A DNA stretch of 49,384 nt from Mesotoga sp. UBA6090. Its GTDB lineage: Bacteria > Thermotogota > Thermotogae > Petrotogales > Kosmotogaceae. The translations under genes and the position numbers were made by a program. Positions 17,554 through 27,562 of this stretch are shown piece after piece. The stretch covers positions 1 to 49,384 of the forward strand of contig NZ_DIXC01000002.1 of NCBI RefSeq assembly GCF_002435945.1. Direction: 5' to 3'. The notes below the pieces were generated by a model. It was not told where the DNA came from and ran no database searches. It saw only the letters and a program-made list of their open reading frames with translations. How positions within the stretch are numbered: the stretch's first letter is position 1; every line of letters begins with the position of its first letter.

Positions 17554-19086
17554 CTATCCAAGAGCTTTCTCCACCCTGTCCGCAGCGAGTTTCGCTGTAA
17601 TAAGGCATACAGGGAGGCCTGCCGGATCGAAGCTCCACTGACCTACCTGAAAGATATTCTTCACCGGTGTATTGATCGATTTCTTCATCTTCATGAAGTC
17701 CCTCAAAGGAAAGGTCTCGGAAGGATGATAATTCCATCCTGTAATCGAACCACCACTGTTCAAGGTCTTCTCTTCCATAGTGAAAGGAGTGGCGATGATT
17801 CTGAACTCAATTTTCTCTTTTAGTGAAGGATATAGTCTAAAAAAGTTGGCCATTACATCATCGGCTACCTCTTCTTTCGTACGTTCATATGTCTCTATAG
17901 AAACATCATTTCCCCAGCGGTTCATAGCCTTTTGAGTTGTATTGAGGTTCAGAATTATTCCCGTCTTGCCTTCTGGAGCAAGAGACGGGTCTCTAAGGCA
18001 GGGAATGCTGATCTCCATTCCCGCCGTCTTGAAGTAGTCGGGAGATTCATAATCGCAGTATTTTGCAGCGACGGGAACATAGATTACGTGTTCTACATGT
18101 TGATCAAGATTCTCAGGAGCTGTGTCAACTCCCATAAATACGGAAAAGACAGAATCGGAAACCTGCGCTCTATTTAGTCTTTGGATAAAGTCTTTGTCAA
18201 CGGCATTCTCAGGGAGGAGGCTGTTGTATAGACGCTTCGCGTCGGCAGCATTAACGATGAAGGATGCCTTCAGCTCCTGCCCGGTATCTGTAACCACTCC
18301 GGTCGGTGAGTTGTGTTCGAGAAGAATCTTCGTAACCTCGGTGTTTGTAAGGACTGTGCCTCCACTTTTTCTAATGAACTCTGCAAGCTCAAGGGGTATT
18401 CGTTCTATTCCACCTTTGGGATAGAAGTAATCTCTGAAGACCGTTGGGTAAGCAAGACCAAAAAATGCGGGAGTCCCGTCGAAAAAGGGCTCATCGATGA
18501 TACTGACCAGTTCGTCATCGAGTATTCTAGCTCGTAAGAAATCTCTAAACGGTACATTGTTGTATTTCAGTTTCTTCAAGAAGCCGAGAAGCTTCTTGCC
18601 GTTCTTGAGAAACCAGGGAATTGATTTCAACTTTGTCAGGAATGTAGTCTTTCCGTAAAGCGGTCCCGACATGCCTGACAACGAACCCATAAAGCTGTTT
18701 AGTTCTTCCATTTCCTTAAGCAGATCCTCTATGCCGGATCTGCTTTCGGGAAAGCGTTTGCCTAGGAAGTCGAAGTACTCCAGAAGGCTTTCGTCCGATT
18801 CCATGGAAAAGACTTTATCCTCGAAGCCAGCGTACACTCTGTTCTTTACGAATTGTAGATTATCCAGGATACCGAAGTTCTCAAGCATTGGAAACAGAAG
18901 CCCGGCGTTTTCCACGGCCTTTATTCCGCTGTCGAAGTGGTAACCTCTGTGCTCAAATGAGGAGGAACAGCCTCCGGGTTTTTCGGCTCTCTCTACAAGT
19001 GCGACTTTCTTTCCCGCTTTGGACAGAAAGGCGGCACAACTGAGGCCAGCTATTCCCGCACCGATAACAATACAGTCGAATTTCAT
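17554..19086 (-). CDS. CrtI-like NAD(P)/FAD-dependent oxidoreductase
   Basis: A 510-residue flavoprotein of the phytoene desaturase/carotenoid isomerase-like group. It opens with the dinucleotide-binding VIGAGIAGLSCAAFLSKAG and ERAEKPGGCSSSF, and ends with a region containing NIFQVGQWSFDPAGLPVCL that closes the FAD site. Its ATG overlaps the TGA of the upstream gene (AATGA), so the two are translationally coupled and probably work together. Real substrates of these bacterial CrtI relatives outside carotenoid clusters are mostly unknown, and no carotenoid gene is nearby. Confidence 0.85.
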   Translation of the reverse strand: MKFDCIVIGAGIAGLSCAAFLSKAGKKVALVERAEKPGGCSSSFEHRGYHFDSGIKAVENAGLLFPMLENFGILDNLQFVKNRVYAGFEDKVFSMESDESLLEYFDFLGKRFPESRSGIEDLLKEMEELNSFMGSLSGMSGPLYGKTTFLTKLKSIPWFLKNGKKLLGFLKKLKYNNVPFRDFLRARILDDELVSIIDEPFFDGTPAFFGLAYPTVFRDYFYPKGGIERIPLELAEFIRKSGGTVLTNTEVTKILLEHNSPTGVVTDTGQELKASFIVNAADAKRLYNSLLPENAVDKDFIQRLNRAQVSDSVFSVFMGVDTAPENLDQHVEHVIYVPVAAKYCDYESPDYFKTAGMEISIPCLRDPSLAPEGKTGIILNLNTTQKAMNRWGNDVSIETYERTKEEVADDVMANFFRLYPSLKEKIEFRIIATPFTMEEKTLNSGGSITGWNYHPSETFPLRDFMKMKKSINTPVKNIFQVGQWSFDPAGLPVCLITAKLAADRVEKALG

Positions 19087-20974
19087 TCAATCACTTCCTT
19101 TTCAAGCCAGCTCAAGAGCCTTTTAACTGGTACGGGCTTTTTATCGAAGGAAAGTCTTCTACAACTTTTCTCGCAGTACCCGGCGCATTCTGAGCACAGT
19201 GTGTTGACTGTAGTTTCAAGTAGCCGCTTCTTCGCCCCTATGAAGTTACCCGACTCGAGACGCCTGAGAATTCCTCGAATATCCTTTCCATCGGGGCATC
19301 TTAACGTGCAATTTGGGATATCGCAGAGCTGGCAGGAACTGCTAATCACAGGAACGGTCTCTCTGTCGAGAACTGTATTCTCAAGGTCTACTGAATCTCG
19401 TCTCTTTCTCGAAGTATAGTGAACCCTTTCAACTTCAGGCTCCCTGTAGCTGTATTCTTTCATCCTTAGCCTTCTGAGAACAAGGTTTGCAGCGCCGATA
19501 CCGGAGACCGTAACTGCAGGTGTCCCCATTCCCATAACTGTTGAATCTCCGCAGATAAAGAGGTTTTCCCATTCACTCCTGGCATGAAGTCTCTTTAGCA
19601 GTTCCTGACCTATGGATTGCTTCGGACCGCCAACACGCCCCTCGTTCTTTAGGGTATATCTTTCGATTGTAACTGGAGTTGCCGTCTCCAGATGTTTCAG
19701 GGATTCTCTCAGTCTGGGGAATCTCTTTTCTATTAGCTTAAGAACCCTCTCGGTCTCGACCTCTTTCATCTGACGGTATTCCTTTGTGCCGCGAGGGGGC
19801 CACTTCTTCTTTGAGGGAGCTATCATGGACATTACGTGAGTTCCTTCGGGACATACCGAAGGTTCGTCAATCGAAGAGATATAAACTGTGACATCGCTTT
19901 CGGCTATTTCGTCAAATTCCTCTACAAACATCTCCACCGGATTAGTTCCGGCCGGGATAGCAGAAGAATCGACGGCGGCTACACGACCATGGCGGGAAAA
20001 GTCGACTCAAGAGACTCCATCCATTTAACTCTTTCCTGACTAACAAACTTTTCGGGAACGATTCCTCCATAGAGGTTCCAGACCGTCCCACCGTAAATTA
20101 CGAAGTCAGATATGATTTCGCTCCCATCTTCGAGCTTTATCCCCGCTGCCTTTCCATCCTTAAACAGAACCTCACTAACCCTGTTTTCGTACAGCATGTA
20201 ACCGCCATTTTTCTCGATCGCCTTCTCAAGTTTGTTTGGTATCATCTGCGATGAACCTACAGGGTAGAAGCCTCCTCCTTCATGATTGTCTATGAACATA
20301 GTTACGGCCAGGATGCCGAGGGTTTCCTTTACGGTCGTATAGCAGTAGGTGGAAGTGAGAACATCGAAAAACTGATAAAGCTCCTTTGCTTCGGGGTCTA
20401 TAAACTTTTGCATAAGTTCTTCAGTGCTTCTGAATAGAAGCCTGATCATTTTCGCCTGTCGTACAGGATGCTTCAGCAGAGATCTGAGACTGTCGCTTTT
20501 CTTCATTTCAGTAGGAGGGACAATTACCGGATCTGCAACAATCACGTTATGATATAAGTCGGCTAGATAGTTGTAGAACCTTCTGAGCTGTTCTTCATAT
20601 CCGGGAAAGTTATTTCCAAGTTCTTCTATAAATCGATCCAGATCTGGCCAGAAAACTATTCTCTTCTCTCCGAAAGTCACGGCGTATAGGGCCTCGTGTC
20701 TTACCATTTCAATGTCTTCGCCGATCTCGTTGAAAACAAACCTGTGAGAATTGAAGCCGCGGTTTCCAAATCCGAATACCATGCCGACTGCAGAATCAAA
20801 CGTAAAGTCATTTCTTCTGAATATCGAGCAACATCCTCCCGGAAGATAATGCTGCTCTGCAACGAGCACTTTTAGACCCCTGTTAACAAGTAGAGAGGCA
20901 GCCGATAAACTTCCGAGTCCAGATCCAATTACCGTAACGTCGTATTTGTTTCCAGGAAAGAACTTGCCGTTCAT
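19083..20974 (-). pseudogene. CrtI-like oxidoreductase with C-terminal Fe-S domain, one frameshift
   Basis: The first frame (from ATG 20974) holds VTVIGSGLGSLSAASLLVNRG and EQHYLPGGCCSIF and ends at TFPAMVV, near 19979. The second frame resumes at once with VDSSAIPAGTNPVEMF and runs to 19083. One added base at about 19982 joins them as VVYAAVDSS, giving about 630 residues. The C-terminal 100 residues contain CQLCDIPNCTLRCPDGKDI and CSECAGYCEKSCRR, like the Fe-S domain of GltD/dihydropyrimidine dehydrogenase. The protein would pass electrons between an Fe-S centre and FAD. Coupled to the next gene by overlapping codons. Confidence 0.83.
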
Positions 20975-21092
20975 AGCCACCCCCTATCAATAAACATATG
21001 TTATCTATTAGAATTCTAAATTATTCGAAAGGTCTTCTCCTAGAGTTTTTTGCAGCTTGAGAATAGTTGATCGGCATGCGATATTAAAGGAC

Positions 21093-21116
21093 AAGGCGGA
21101 GCATATGCTCCGCCTT
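21093..21116 (-). terminator. 24-bp perfect palindrome after the fasciclin gene
   Basis: The palindrome is centred on CATATG with arms AAGGCGGAG and CTCCGCCTT. It lies 40 bases after the stop of the minus-strand fasciclin gene. The tail is only weakly T-rich, so it is a probable but not classical terminator. Confidence 0.55.
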
Positions 21117-21156
21117 CAAGATCTACTTATCGCTTTGAGGTGGTAGGAGGTTAACT

Positions 21157-22017
21157 TTACGGAATCATTACTGAATCTATTATGTGGATTACACCATTTG
21201 CCTCAAGTATATCCGTTACGAGTATCCCAGATCCTTGAATCTTGACTTCGTTTGGGTTGATCATCAACTGGCCGCCATTAAGAGCAGTCAGAGATCTCAT
21301 GCCCAGGACGTCTTCAGCCATATATTCTCCCGATATGACGTGGTATAGGAGTATATTCTTTAGAGTCGGTATGTCTTTGAGCAGCGATTCGACTGTACCT
21401 TCGGGCAATTTTGCAAAGGCTTCATCATTCGGGGCGAAGACTGTGAAGGGGCCATCACCCATTAGCGCTTCTACTAGACCGGCTTCCTGAAGTGCTGTTA
21501 CCAGTGTTGTAAGGGAGGCCGCATCGATAGCAATTTCAGGAATTCTTCTTGTCTCTCGTTCTGGGGGAAGGATGACCGTGTCTATAACATGAATTACTCC
21601 ATTGCTTGCTTCTATGTCGACTGCCGTTATCATTGCAGTGCTCACGTAAACCTTGCCCTCTTCGACTTTTATTGGTATGTAGCCGCCTTCGACAGACTTC
21701 AGCGATTCAAGAGAGATCACGTCCGAAGCCATATACTTTCCGGGAACCACATGGTAGGTAAGAATTCTTGTCAGTGTCGGTATGTCGTTTAGGAGACTTT
21801 CGACAGTTCCCTCCGGGAGTTTTGCAAATGCTTCGTCAGTTGGAGCGAATACAGTAAATGGTCCATCTCCATTTAGTGTGCCCACAAGACCCGCCTTTTC
21901 AACCGCCGCCACAAGGGTACTGAAATTGCCTGCCGAAACCGCTACTTCTACGATGTTCTTGGAGAAACCAGTAAAAACCAATCCTATTAAAACCAACACC
22001 AGAAATATCTTTTTCAT
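21157..22017 (-). CDS. secreted protein with two fasciclin (FAS1) domains
   Basis: A 286-residue protein with a signal peptide (MKKIFLVLVLIGLVF) and two FAS1 domains at about 22-150 and 160-286. Both contain DGPFTVFAP, EAFAKLPEGTVESLL and the closing ANGVIHVID or ANGVIHIID, so the gene arose by internal duplication. FAS1 domains mediate adhesion or matrix contact at the cell surface. ATG 22017 is six bases from GAGGTG; ATG 22020 is also possible. A good promoter lies upstream. Confidence 0.92.
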   Translation of the reverse strand: MKKIFLVLVLIGLVFTGFSKNIVEVAVSAGNFSTLVAAVEKAGLVGTLNGDGPFTVFAPTDEAFAKLPEGTVESLLNDIPTLTRILTYHVVPGKYMASDVISLESLKSVEGGYIPIKVEEGKVYVSTAMITAVDIEASNGVIHVIDTVILPPERETRRIPEIAIDAASLTTLVTALQEAGLVEALMGDGPFTVFAPNDEAFAKLPEGTVESLLKDIPTLKNILLYHVISGEYMAEDVLGMRSLTALNGGQLMINPNEVKIQGSGILVTDILEANGVIHIIDSVMIP

Positions 22018-22080
22018 CATTTTCACCTCTATCAGAGTATTTTGTAATATAGTGTTCAAAACTAAATCGTTGACAATATG

Positions 22081-22110
22081 ATTTTACTCCGCCGTTTTCA
22101 TAGTTGTCAA
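22081..22110 (-). promoter_or_regulatory. promoter of the fasciclin gene
   Basis: On the minus strand TTGACA (22105-22110) and TAAAAT (22081-22086) are 18 bases apart, about 60 bases before the start codon. The rest of the 310-base spacer holds nothing clear except a short plus-strand frame of 35 codons at 22233-22340. Confidence 0.55.
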
Positions 22111-22326
22111 TAGGGTTGTACACAATATAGAATTGTAAGCCGTGATTTCTCTTTGTTTCTTTGAAAAAGCTACACAGAAATAATCATACGAACGCTTAGC
22201 TAATTCTTAATCAATGCTTTACTTGGATAATCATGGTTGTCGTGGCAGATGAGTACTTGACGAGAGAAAAAACGGCTTTAGAAGAAGTCTTTGAGAAGAC
22301 ATTGATCGGTTCCTATGAATTGGCAA

Positions 22327-23541
22327 TCACGTATGGGTAGATCTCAACTCGGCGGAGCCCTTTTCGGTAAGCTTGAGATATCCGTCGTATTCAGTTACGA
22401 GCATTTCCTTATCCAATGCCTCGAGGGCGGTCTTGACGATCGATTCGTCAGACTGTGAATCGGAAATTCCCAAGGCTCTAAGAGGTTCTATATCTTGATA
22501 AGCCATAGATGCCTTTGCCTCGCACTCCAGCTGATCACGAGGCTGTATCTTGCCCTGATCGATCATGAAAAGAAACCAGCGCTTTAGCTGTTTCGCCCTG
22601 AACTTGTTGAAGAGGGAAAAGCCATATCTTTCGAAGTCAATCTCCTCTCCTCTGGCAGATCTTATAAGGTCTATCAGTAGCTCTGCTGCTCCTCTTAGAA
22701 TTAGAAAGGAAACAATCAATCCTACTATGGCATCGGCGTAGGGAATCCTCATGAGAGATATGATAAGGCCTACTGCTACACTTACAGCTACTAGAACATG
22801 ATTTCTTGAATCCGTCGACTGGGTAATCAGTGGGAAGGATCGGTTCTTAAGACCTGAATATTTTTGATAGAACCACAAGAGAGCGCATACTATTCCAGAA
22901 ATTGTCACTGCAGTAAAAGTAAGGAGATCGGGAGAGGGAATCTCACCGGAAACGAGCCTGAATAAAGCCTCTATCAATGAAAAAACTCCAGTTGCTCCCA
23001 TAAATAGCAACAGAATCAGGCTCACCAGATGTTCATGGTTCTTCTTCACTCCCCAGTACACGAAAACACTTGAGATTCCGTCCAGAAGAGTATCGAATGA
23101 ATCATTGAGAAGACCCACACTGCCTGAAAGAATTGCGGTGGGAAGCTTCAAGGCAGCAAGGATGAAGTGAACAACTATAGTTATTCTCGAGACAGTTTCG
23201 GCCCTTGTCGCTTTTTCCAGAAGTCTGCCGCTATTCTGGAGTTCGGCGAGCATTTTCTTTGCCTCAGACTCTCCCTTTTCCGTCAGCGTAAATGTGTTCC
23301 CATTCTGAATTAACCACTTATCTTCTTTCATGTCTTCTATAGCGGAATCCAGAAATGAATCTAGATCAGTGGCTTCGTGCATCCTCTTGCCATAGGGGAA
23401 GACATCGAAGAAAATGCCGAACCTTCTCCCCATTACTGAGAAGTACTCTTTCAGTAGTTCCTTCGTGTTGCAGCCTTTAAGAACTGCAGCGGCCACATTC
23501 CATTCATGTCCATAATGCCTTGAATGATACTTGTGTTCCAT
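22327..23541 (-). CDS. CDF-like cation efflux protein with extra terminal domains
   Basis: A 404-residue protein. The central part, about 120-310, has six hydrophobic segments and resembles cation diffusion facilitators: SVGLLNDSFDTLLDGISS in helix 2, TDSRNHVLVAVSVAVG in helix 5 and PYADAIVGLIVSFLIL in helix 6. These place Asp and Asn where the Zn or Mn site lies in the family. The first 110 residues and last 90 look like winged-helix segments (GNTFTLTEKGESEA and GYLKLTEKGSAEL), which is unusual for this family. It may be a metal transporter with cytoplasmic regulatory ends. ATG 23541 has only a weak ribosome site. Confidence 0.7.
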   Translation of the reverse strand: MEHKYHSRHYGHEWNVAAAVLKGCNTKELLKEYFSVMGRRFGIFFDVFPYGKRMHEATDLDSFLDSAIEDMKEDKWLIQNGNTFTLTEKGESEAKKMLAELQNSGRLLEKATRAETVSRITIVVHFILAALKLPTAILSGSVGLLNDSFDTLLDGISSVFVYWGVKKNHEHLVSLILLLFMGATGVFSLIEALFRLVSGEIPSPDLLTFTAVTISGIVCALLWFYQKYSGLKNRSFPLITQSTDSRNHVLVAVSVAVGLIISLMRIPYADAIVGLIVSFLILRGAAELLIDLIRSARGEEIDFERYGFSLFNKFRAKQLKRWFLFMIDQGKIQPRDQLECEAKASMAYQDIEPLRALGISDSQSDESIVKTALEALDKEMLVTEYDGYLKLTEKGSAELRSTHT

Positions 23542-23573
23542 AGACGCTCCAGCATTCTTCCAATCAAATTATG

Positions 23574-23602
23574 TATGTATCATTTTGTTTGTCACATGCC
23601 AA
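23574..23602 (-). promoter_or_regulatory. promoter of the CDF-like gene
   Basis: On the minus strand TTGGCA (23597-23602) and TACATA (23574-23579) are 17 bases apart. The remainder of the 317-base spacer 23542-23858 is AT-rich with no gene or clear terminator. Confidence 0.45.
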
Positions 23603-23858
23603 ATGACGGACAGTTACCTAATTATAATACAACTAGTATTCAGCGAAAGTAGACCCTAATATAATGCCGAAAAAACGTTTTGCAAATCATAAACGCACTC
23701 AGCAAATGAATGCAATTTTGGCACGATCGAAGTAACAATATCGACCAAAGCGCAGTTATACTTTGGTGTCAATATCTAAGAAAAAACTCCATCAGTGACA
23801 TTCACAATTCCAACAGGCCAGTAAGAATTCCCTGCAAACGCTTTTTCTAGGAAAGATT

Positions 23859-24836
23859 CTAAAGCAAATTCACACCTGGTATGGAACCTTTCTTGAAAAT
23901 CGCTACCATGCTTACTGATCCAATTAGAACCGCTCCAAGTACTATCTCCTTCATGTAGAAAGGAAGATTGATCATAACAAATCCATTTGTCAGAACTGAC
24001 AGTAAAAGAGAGCCAATAACGGTTCCCCAGATATTTGGAACTCCGTCTCGCAGAAAGACTGCTCCAATGAACATTGCGCTTATTCCCGGCATAAGATATC
24101 CGTCGCCCATAGCTGGAGTACCTGATCCAAGAAGCGAACCTATCATTATTCCGGCAAGTCCTGCCATGAATCCCGAAATCAGCAAGGCAATGAACTTCAC
24201 CTTCCTAACTTTAATACCCACATGCTCAGATGCTTTTGGGTTTCCACCTACTGCGTGAAAGAATCTTCCGATCTTCGTATGTTCAAGAACAACCACATAA
24301 ATAGCTATAATAATTGCGAATATTACTACCGGCATTGGAATTGTCTCAAAGAGAAAAGACCTTCCAAGGAATGGAAATATTTCCGGGAATTTCGCTGAGT
24401 AGTAGGTCGATCCTCCCGTAAGCCATTTCGTAAATCCGGCAAGAAGCGTCATCATTCCAATGGTAGTAATTATCGACGGAACCCCAATGAAAAGTATTAC
24501 TAGTCCATTCAGAGCACCGACTCCCAAAGCTACCAAGAGGGAGATTATCCACGCGGGAATTGCTCCCATGAAGAGTTTTCCCATCAGTATTACACTAAGA
24601 ACACCGGAGAACCCTGCAAGTGATGCGAATGACATATCGAATTCACCGGCTATCACAACAGTAGTTAGACCGATAGCGAGGATTCCCGTTATGCTTGCCT
24701 GTCTAATAATCGATAGAATATTTCTTACACTATAAAAGGTAGGTTCCATGAATGAGAATACGGCAAATACGATGATCAATGCAAATAACACACCGTATCT
24801 TCTCACTACTGAAGCCAGGTTTTCTTTTGAGATCAT
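23859..24836 (-). CDS. ribose-type sugar ABC transporter permease
   Basis: A 325-residue inner membrane permease of the RbsC/BPD_transp_2 family with about nine to ten hydrophobic helices. Typical stretches are GEFDMSFASLAGFSG near residue 65, HAVGGNPKASEHVGI near 190 (the EAA-like contact with the ATPase), and a final GSVSMVAIFKKG. It starts after GAGGAGG. It is the last gene of operon 1 and probably forms a homodimer, as only one permease gene is present. Confidence 0.92.
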   Translation of the reverse strand: MISKENLASVVRRYGVLFALIIVFAVFSFMEPTFYSVRNILSIIRQASITGILAIGLTTVVIAGEFDMSFASLAGFSGVLSVILMGKLFMGAIPAWIISLLVALGVGALNGLVILFIGVPSIITTIGMMTLLAGFTKWLTGGSTYYSAKFPEIFPFLGRSFLFETIPMPVVIFAIIIAIYVVVLEHTKIGRFFHAVGGNPKASEHVGIKVRKVKFIALLISGFMAGLAGIMIGSLLGSGTPAMGDGYLMPGISAMFIGAVFLRDGVPNIWGTVIGSLLLSVLTNGFVMINLPFYMKEIVLGAVLIGSVSMVAIFKKGSIPGVNLL

Positions 24837-24902
24837 GACCTATCCTCCTCATCTAGCCCTTCCAGGTATTCTCCCTTGAATTGGCAGTTAGCAATCTGCG
24901 AT

Positions 24903-26402
24903 TTAAAGAGCCATGGATAATATCTTTTCATCATCGAATTCTTCGCGAGACAGCTCACCAGAAATTCTTCCTTCTTTAAAGACATAAAGCCTATCACAAA
25001 CTCCTATAAGTTCGGGGAGTTCAGAAGAAATGAAAATCACGCCTACGCTCTTTTCTTCTGCAAGATTTCTGATCATCTTGTAGATTTCGAACTTCGTCCC
25101 AACGTCGATTCCATTTGTCGGATCGTCGAGAATCAGAACGCTCATGTGGTCCTTTGAGATCCATCGGCCGATGACGACTTTTTGCTGATTGCCGCCGCTC
25201 AGAACCTGGACATCCTGATTGATATTTGAGTACTTAAGACTTAGTGAACTCTTGTCAAGAATGGTTTTAACGAGAGAGTTTTCTTTCCTGGCCGAGACAA
25301 CTCCCAGGAGTCTTGAGAACTCATCAATATATGATATTGTCAAATTCTTCTTCAGATTCAAACTTGTAAGCAGTCCCTTTTCTCTTCTGTCGTCCGGTAC
25401 GAGGAAGACGCCTTCCTCTATCATTCTATGTACATTTGGATCAACCTCTTTGCCTTTGACAATTACCCTGCCGGTCTTTGTTTCTCTCAGACCGTACAAG
25501 TGTTCTATTAGCTCGGTTCTTCCAGAACCAATAAGACCGTATAATCCAAGAACTTCTCCCTTTTTCAAGTGAATACTAATATCCTTAAGGAATCCCGAAC
25601 CGCTAAGGTTTTCGACCTGTAGTATCGTGTCCCCGGAACGATTCGTCACTTCGGGAAAAAGGCTAGAAATATTCCTGTTCACCATAAGTCTTATCGCCTC
25701 TTCCTCAGAAAGGTCTTCCTTATCCCTTGTGGTTACTCTCTCACCATTTCTGAATATCGAAATCCTGTCTGCGTTTTCGAATACTTGCTCAAGTTTGTGA
25801 GTAATTAGTATTACGGAAACACCTTCATTTTTTATCTGATGGATTGCACTGAACAGCGACTTGACTTCCGACTCGGTAAGACTGGAAGTAGGCTCGTCAA
25901 GAATCAATATCTTCGGCTTGTAGAGGAAAGCACGAAGAATCTCTATGGCCTGTCTTTGCGCAGAACTGAGAAGCGCAACGGGGATGCCGAGAGGCACTCT
26001 TAGATTGTAGAGTTCAGATAGTTCCTCTGCTTTTGAAAGAATCGATTTTTCGTCTATCAGGAAACCTCCCTTGACAGGTTCCTCTCTCAAAAGGATGTTT
26101 TGAGCGCCGGTGAGATATGGAATGAGGTTCCGCTCCTGATAAACCATTCTTATCCCCAGTCTGAGGGCCTGGGAAGGGTGAGTGAGTCTCACTTCGGCAC
26201 CGTTGAGAATGACATTTCCCTCATCTGGTCTCACTATTCCTGTCAGAACATTGCAGAAAGTGCTCTTTCCTGCTCCGTTTTCACCACAAATAGCGTGAAT
26301 CTCACCCTCGAGCAAATCAAAGTCTACGTTGCTCAGGGCTTTGACCCCCGGAAAGGATTTAGATATTGATACAGTCTTCAGAACAACATTCTTATCCGAC
26401 AT
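24903..26402 (-). CDS. ribose-type sugar ABC transporter ATPase (double NBD)
   Basis: A 499-residue protein with two nucleotide-binding domains, the RbsA/MglA layout. NBD1 has GENGAGKST, LSSAQRQ and ILDEPTSSL. NBD2 has GLIGSGRTE, LSGGNQQKVV and LILDDPTNGID. NBD1 looks fully competent, NBD2 slightly degenerate, as is usual. It powers import through the permease encoded 66 bases downstream. An 85-base gap with a perfect hairpin separates it from the binding-protein gene. Confidence 0.94.
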   Translation of the reverse strand: MSDKNVVLKTVSISKSFPGVKALSNVDFDLLEGEIHAICGENGAGKSTFCNVLTGIVRPDEGNVILNGAEVRLTHPSQALRLGIRMVYQERNLIPYLTGAQNILLREEPVKGGFLIDEKSILSKAEELSELYNLRVPLGIPVALLSSAQRQAIEILRAFLYKPKILILDEPTSSLTESEVKSLFSAIHQIKNEGVSVILITHKLEQVFENADRISIFRNGERVTTRDKEDLSEEEAIRLMVNRNISSLFPEVTNRSGDTILQVENLSGSGFLKDISIHLKKGEVLGLYGLIGSGRTELIEHLYGLRETKTGRVIVKGKEVDPNVHRMIEEGVFLVPDDRREKGLLTSLNLKKNLTISYIDEFSRLLGVVSARKENSLVKTILDKSSLSLKYSNINQDVQVLSGGNQQKVVIGRWISKDHMSVLILDDPTNGIDVGTKFEIYKMIRNLAEEKSVGVIFISSELPELIGVCDRLYVFKEGRISGELSREEFDDEKILSMAL

Positions 26403-26434
26403 ATTAGACCTTCTTTCACCAGGTAATCCAGAAT

Positions 26435-26468
26435 CAATATCGGGAGAGAGAATCCTCTCCCGATATTG
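26435..26468 (-). promoter_or_regulatory. 14-bp perfect hairpin between binding protein and ATPase genes
   Basis: CAATATCGGGAGAG (26435-26448) pairs with CTCTCCCGATATTG (26455-26468) around a six-base loop. There is no T-run after it on the minus strand. Such hairpins behind a binding-protein gene usually protect its mRNA 3' end or reduce downstream expression, giving an excess of binding protein. Confidence 0.75.
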
Positions 26469-26486
26469 GCCTCTAAAACAGGTCGA

Positions 26487-27548
26487 TTACTGAATCTTGT
26501 ATGGACCGCCAGCGTCTTGCCAGTTGAACCATGCATCTGGATCGTCTGGGTCCATTCCGTAATAACCGAAAACAGCATGAATAGAACTTCCTGGTTCGGG
26601 AACATTTGTCTCATCTGTTACATATGGAGTTGCATATATGACTCTTCCCGGAGGTACGAGAGAGTCTGGATGATCAGGTCCAATTCCCATTTCTACCTGG
26701 TTGATGACTTCAAATACGGTGTGAACGTAGTATTCGAATGGCTGACTTACCGTGGCAACAAATGGAGATCCACTTCTTATCATAGAATAAACAGCTGAAC
26801 CTCCGTCTATACCGGTAACGAAGATATCGTCCTTGTCGAATCCTGCCTGTTCAATTGCACGTGCGGCATACTGACCAGGAGTGTCCCAACCGGCAAATAT
26901 CCAGTCAAGGTCGTTTCCGTACTTCGTCATCCAGTTGACTGCAACGTTGAAAGCACTATCTTCGTATCCAACGAGAGGTAGAAATTCCTCAGCAACAAGC
27001 TCAATGGCCGGCCAATCTCTTTCGAAGAGTGTTGCAGCGACATAGGCTCTTCGTCTCATAATATGCCACTTACCACTGAAAATTGCTACTTTTCCTCTTT
27101 CGTTTAGCCTCTGGATTCCCCAGTAGCTCATTAGAGCTCCGGCAACAGCGTTATTCTGTGTACAACTGAGAATAACTCCAGGTTTAACTTCAGTATCAAC
27201 ACAGTAGACACCAATTCCCTCTTCGGTTGCTTTGAGAATGAGATCTGCAATAGCTTCCATGTCCCAGTAAATGATTACGATGGCATCTACTTTTTTCTGA
27301 ATCAAGGTCTCCATCGTTTCACGTTGCTGGGCCGGATCTCTTACAGTCATTGCATCAATAAACTCCCAATCCCTGTGAGCACATTCGATCTTCACCTGCT
27401 GGAAATCTCTCTGACAGGATTCTGCCTCAAGCCCATGTCCACAGATTGCAACTGTCACGTCTTTCGCATATTCCGTTCCTGCAAACGCCATTGTTGAGAA
27501 AGTGAGCGTCACAACTACAAGCAACGAAATCAAAATTCTCTTCTTCAT
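26487..27548 (-). CDS. sugar ABC transporter substrate-binding protein (operon 1)
   Basis: A 353-residue exported protein with signal peptide MKKRILISLLVVVTLTFSTM and a periplasmic-binding-protein type 1 fold (Peripla_BP_4). Landmarks are TLIQKKVDAIVIIYWD near 80, GVYCVDTEV near 110 and WIFAGWDTPGQYAARAIEQAG near 215. ATG 27548 is chosen because GGGGTG lies six bases upstream; a TTG at 27566 overlaps the dhaL stop. The ligand is unknown, but the linked DhaKL genes suggest a polyol or ketose that yields a triose or tetrulose. Confidence 0.9.
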   Translation of the reverse strand: MKKRILISLLVVVTLTFSTMAFAGTEYAKDVTVAICGHGLEAESCQRDFQQVKIECAHRDWEFIDAMTVRDPAQQRETMETLIQKKVDAIVIIYWDMEAIADLILKATEEGIGVYCVDTEVKPGVILSCTQNNAVAGALMSYWGIQRLNERGKVAIFSGKWHIMRRRAYVAATLFERDWPAIELVAEEFLPLVGYEDSAFNVAVNWMTKYGNDLDWIFAGWDTPGQYAARAIEQAGFDKDDIFVTGIDGGSAVYSMIRSGSPFVATVSQPFEYYVHTVFEVINQVEMGIGPDHPDSLVPPGRVIYATPYVTDETNVPEPGSSIHAVFGYYGMDPDDPDAWFNWQDAGGPYKIQ

Positions 27549-27562
27549 TCCTTCACCCCTTT

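Noticed and set aside
22233..22340. Plus-strand frame of 35 codons
   Set aside because: It looks somewhat coding but has a weak ribosome site and overlaps the end of the CDF-like gene; perhaps a remnant.
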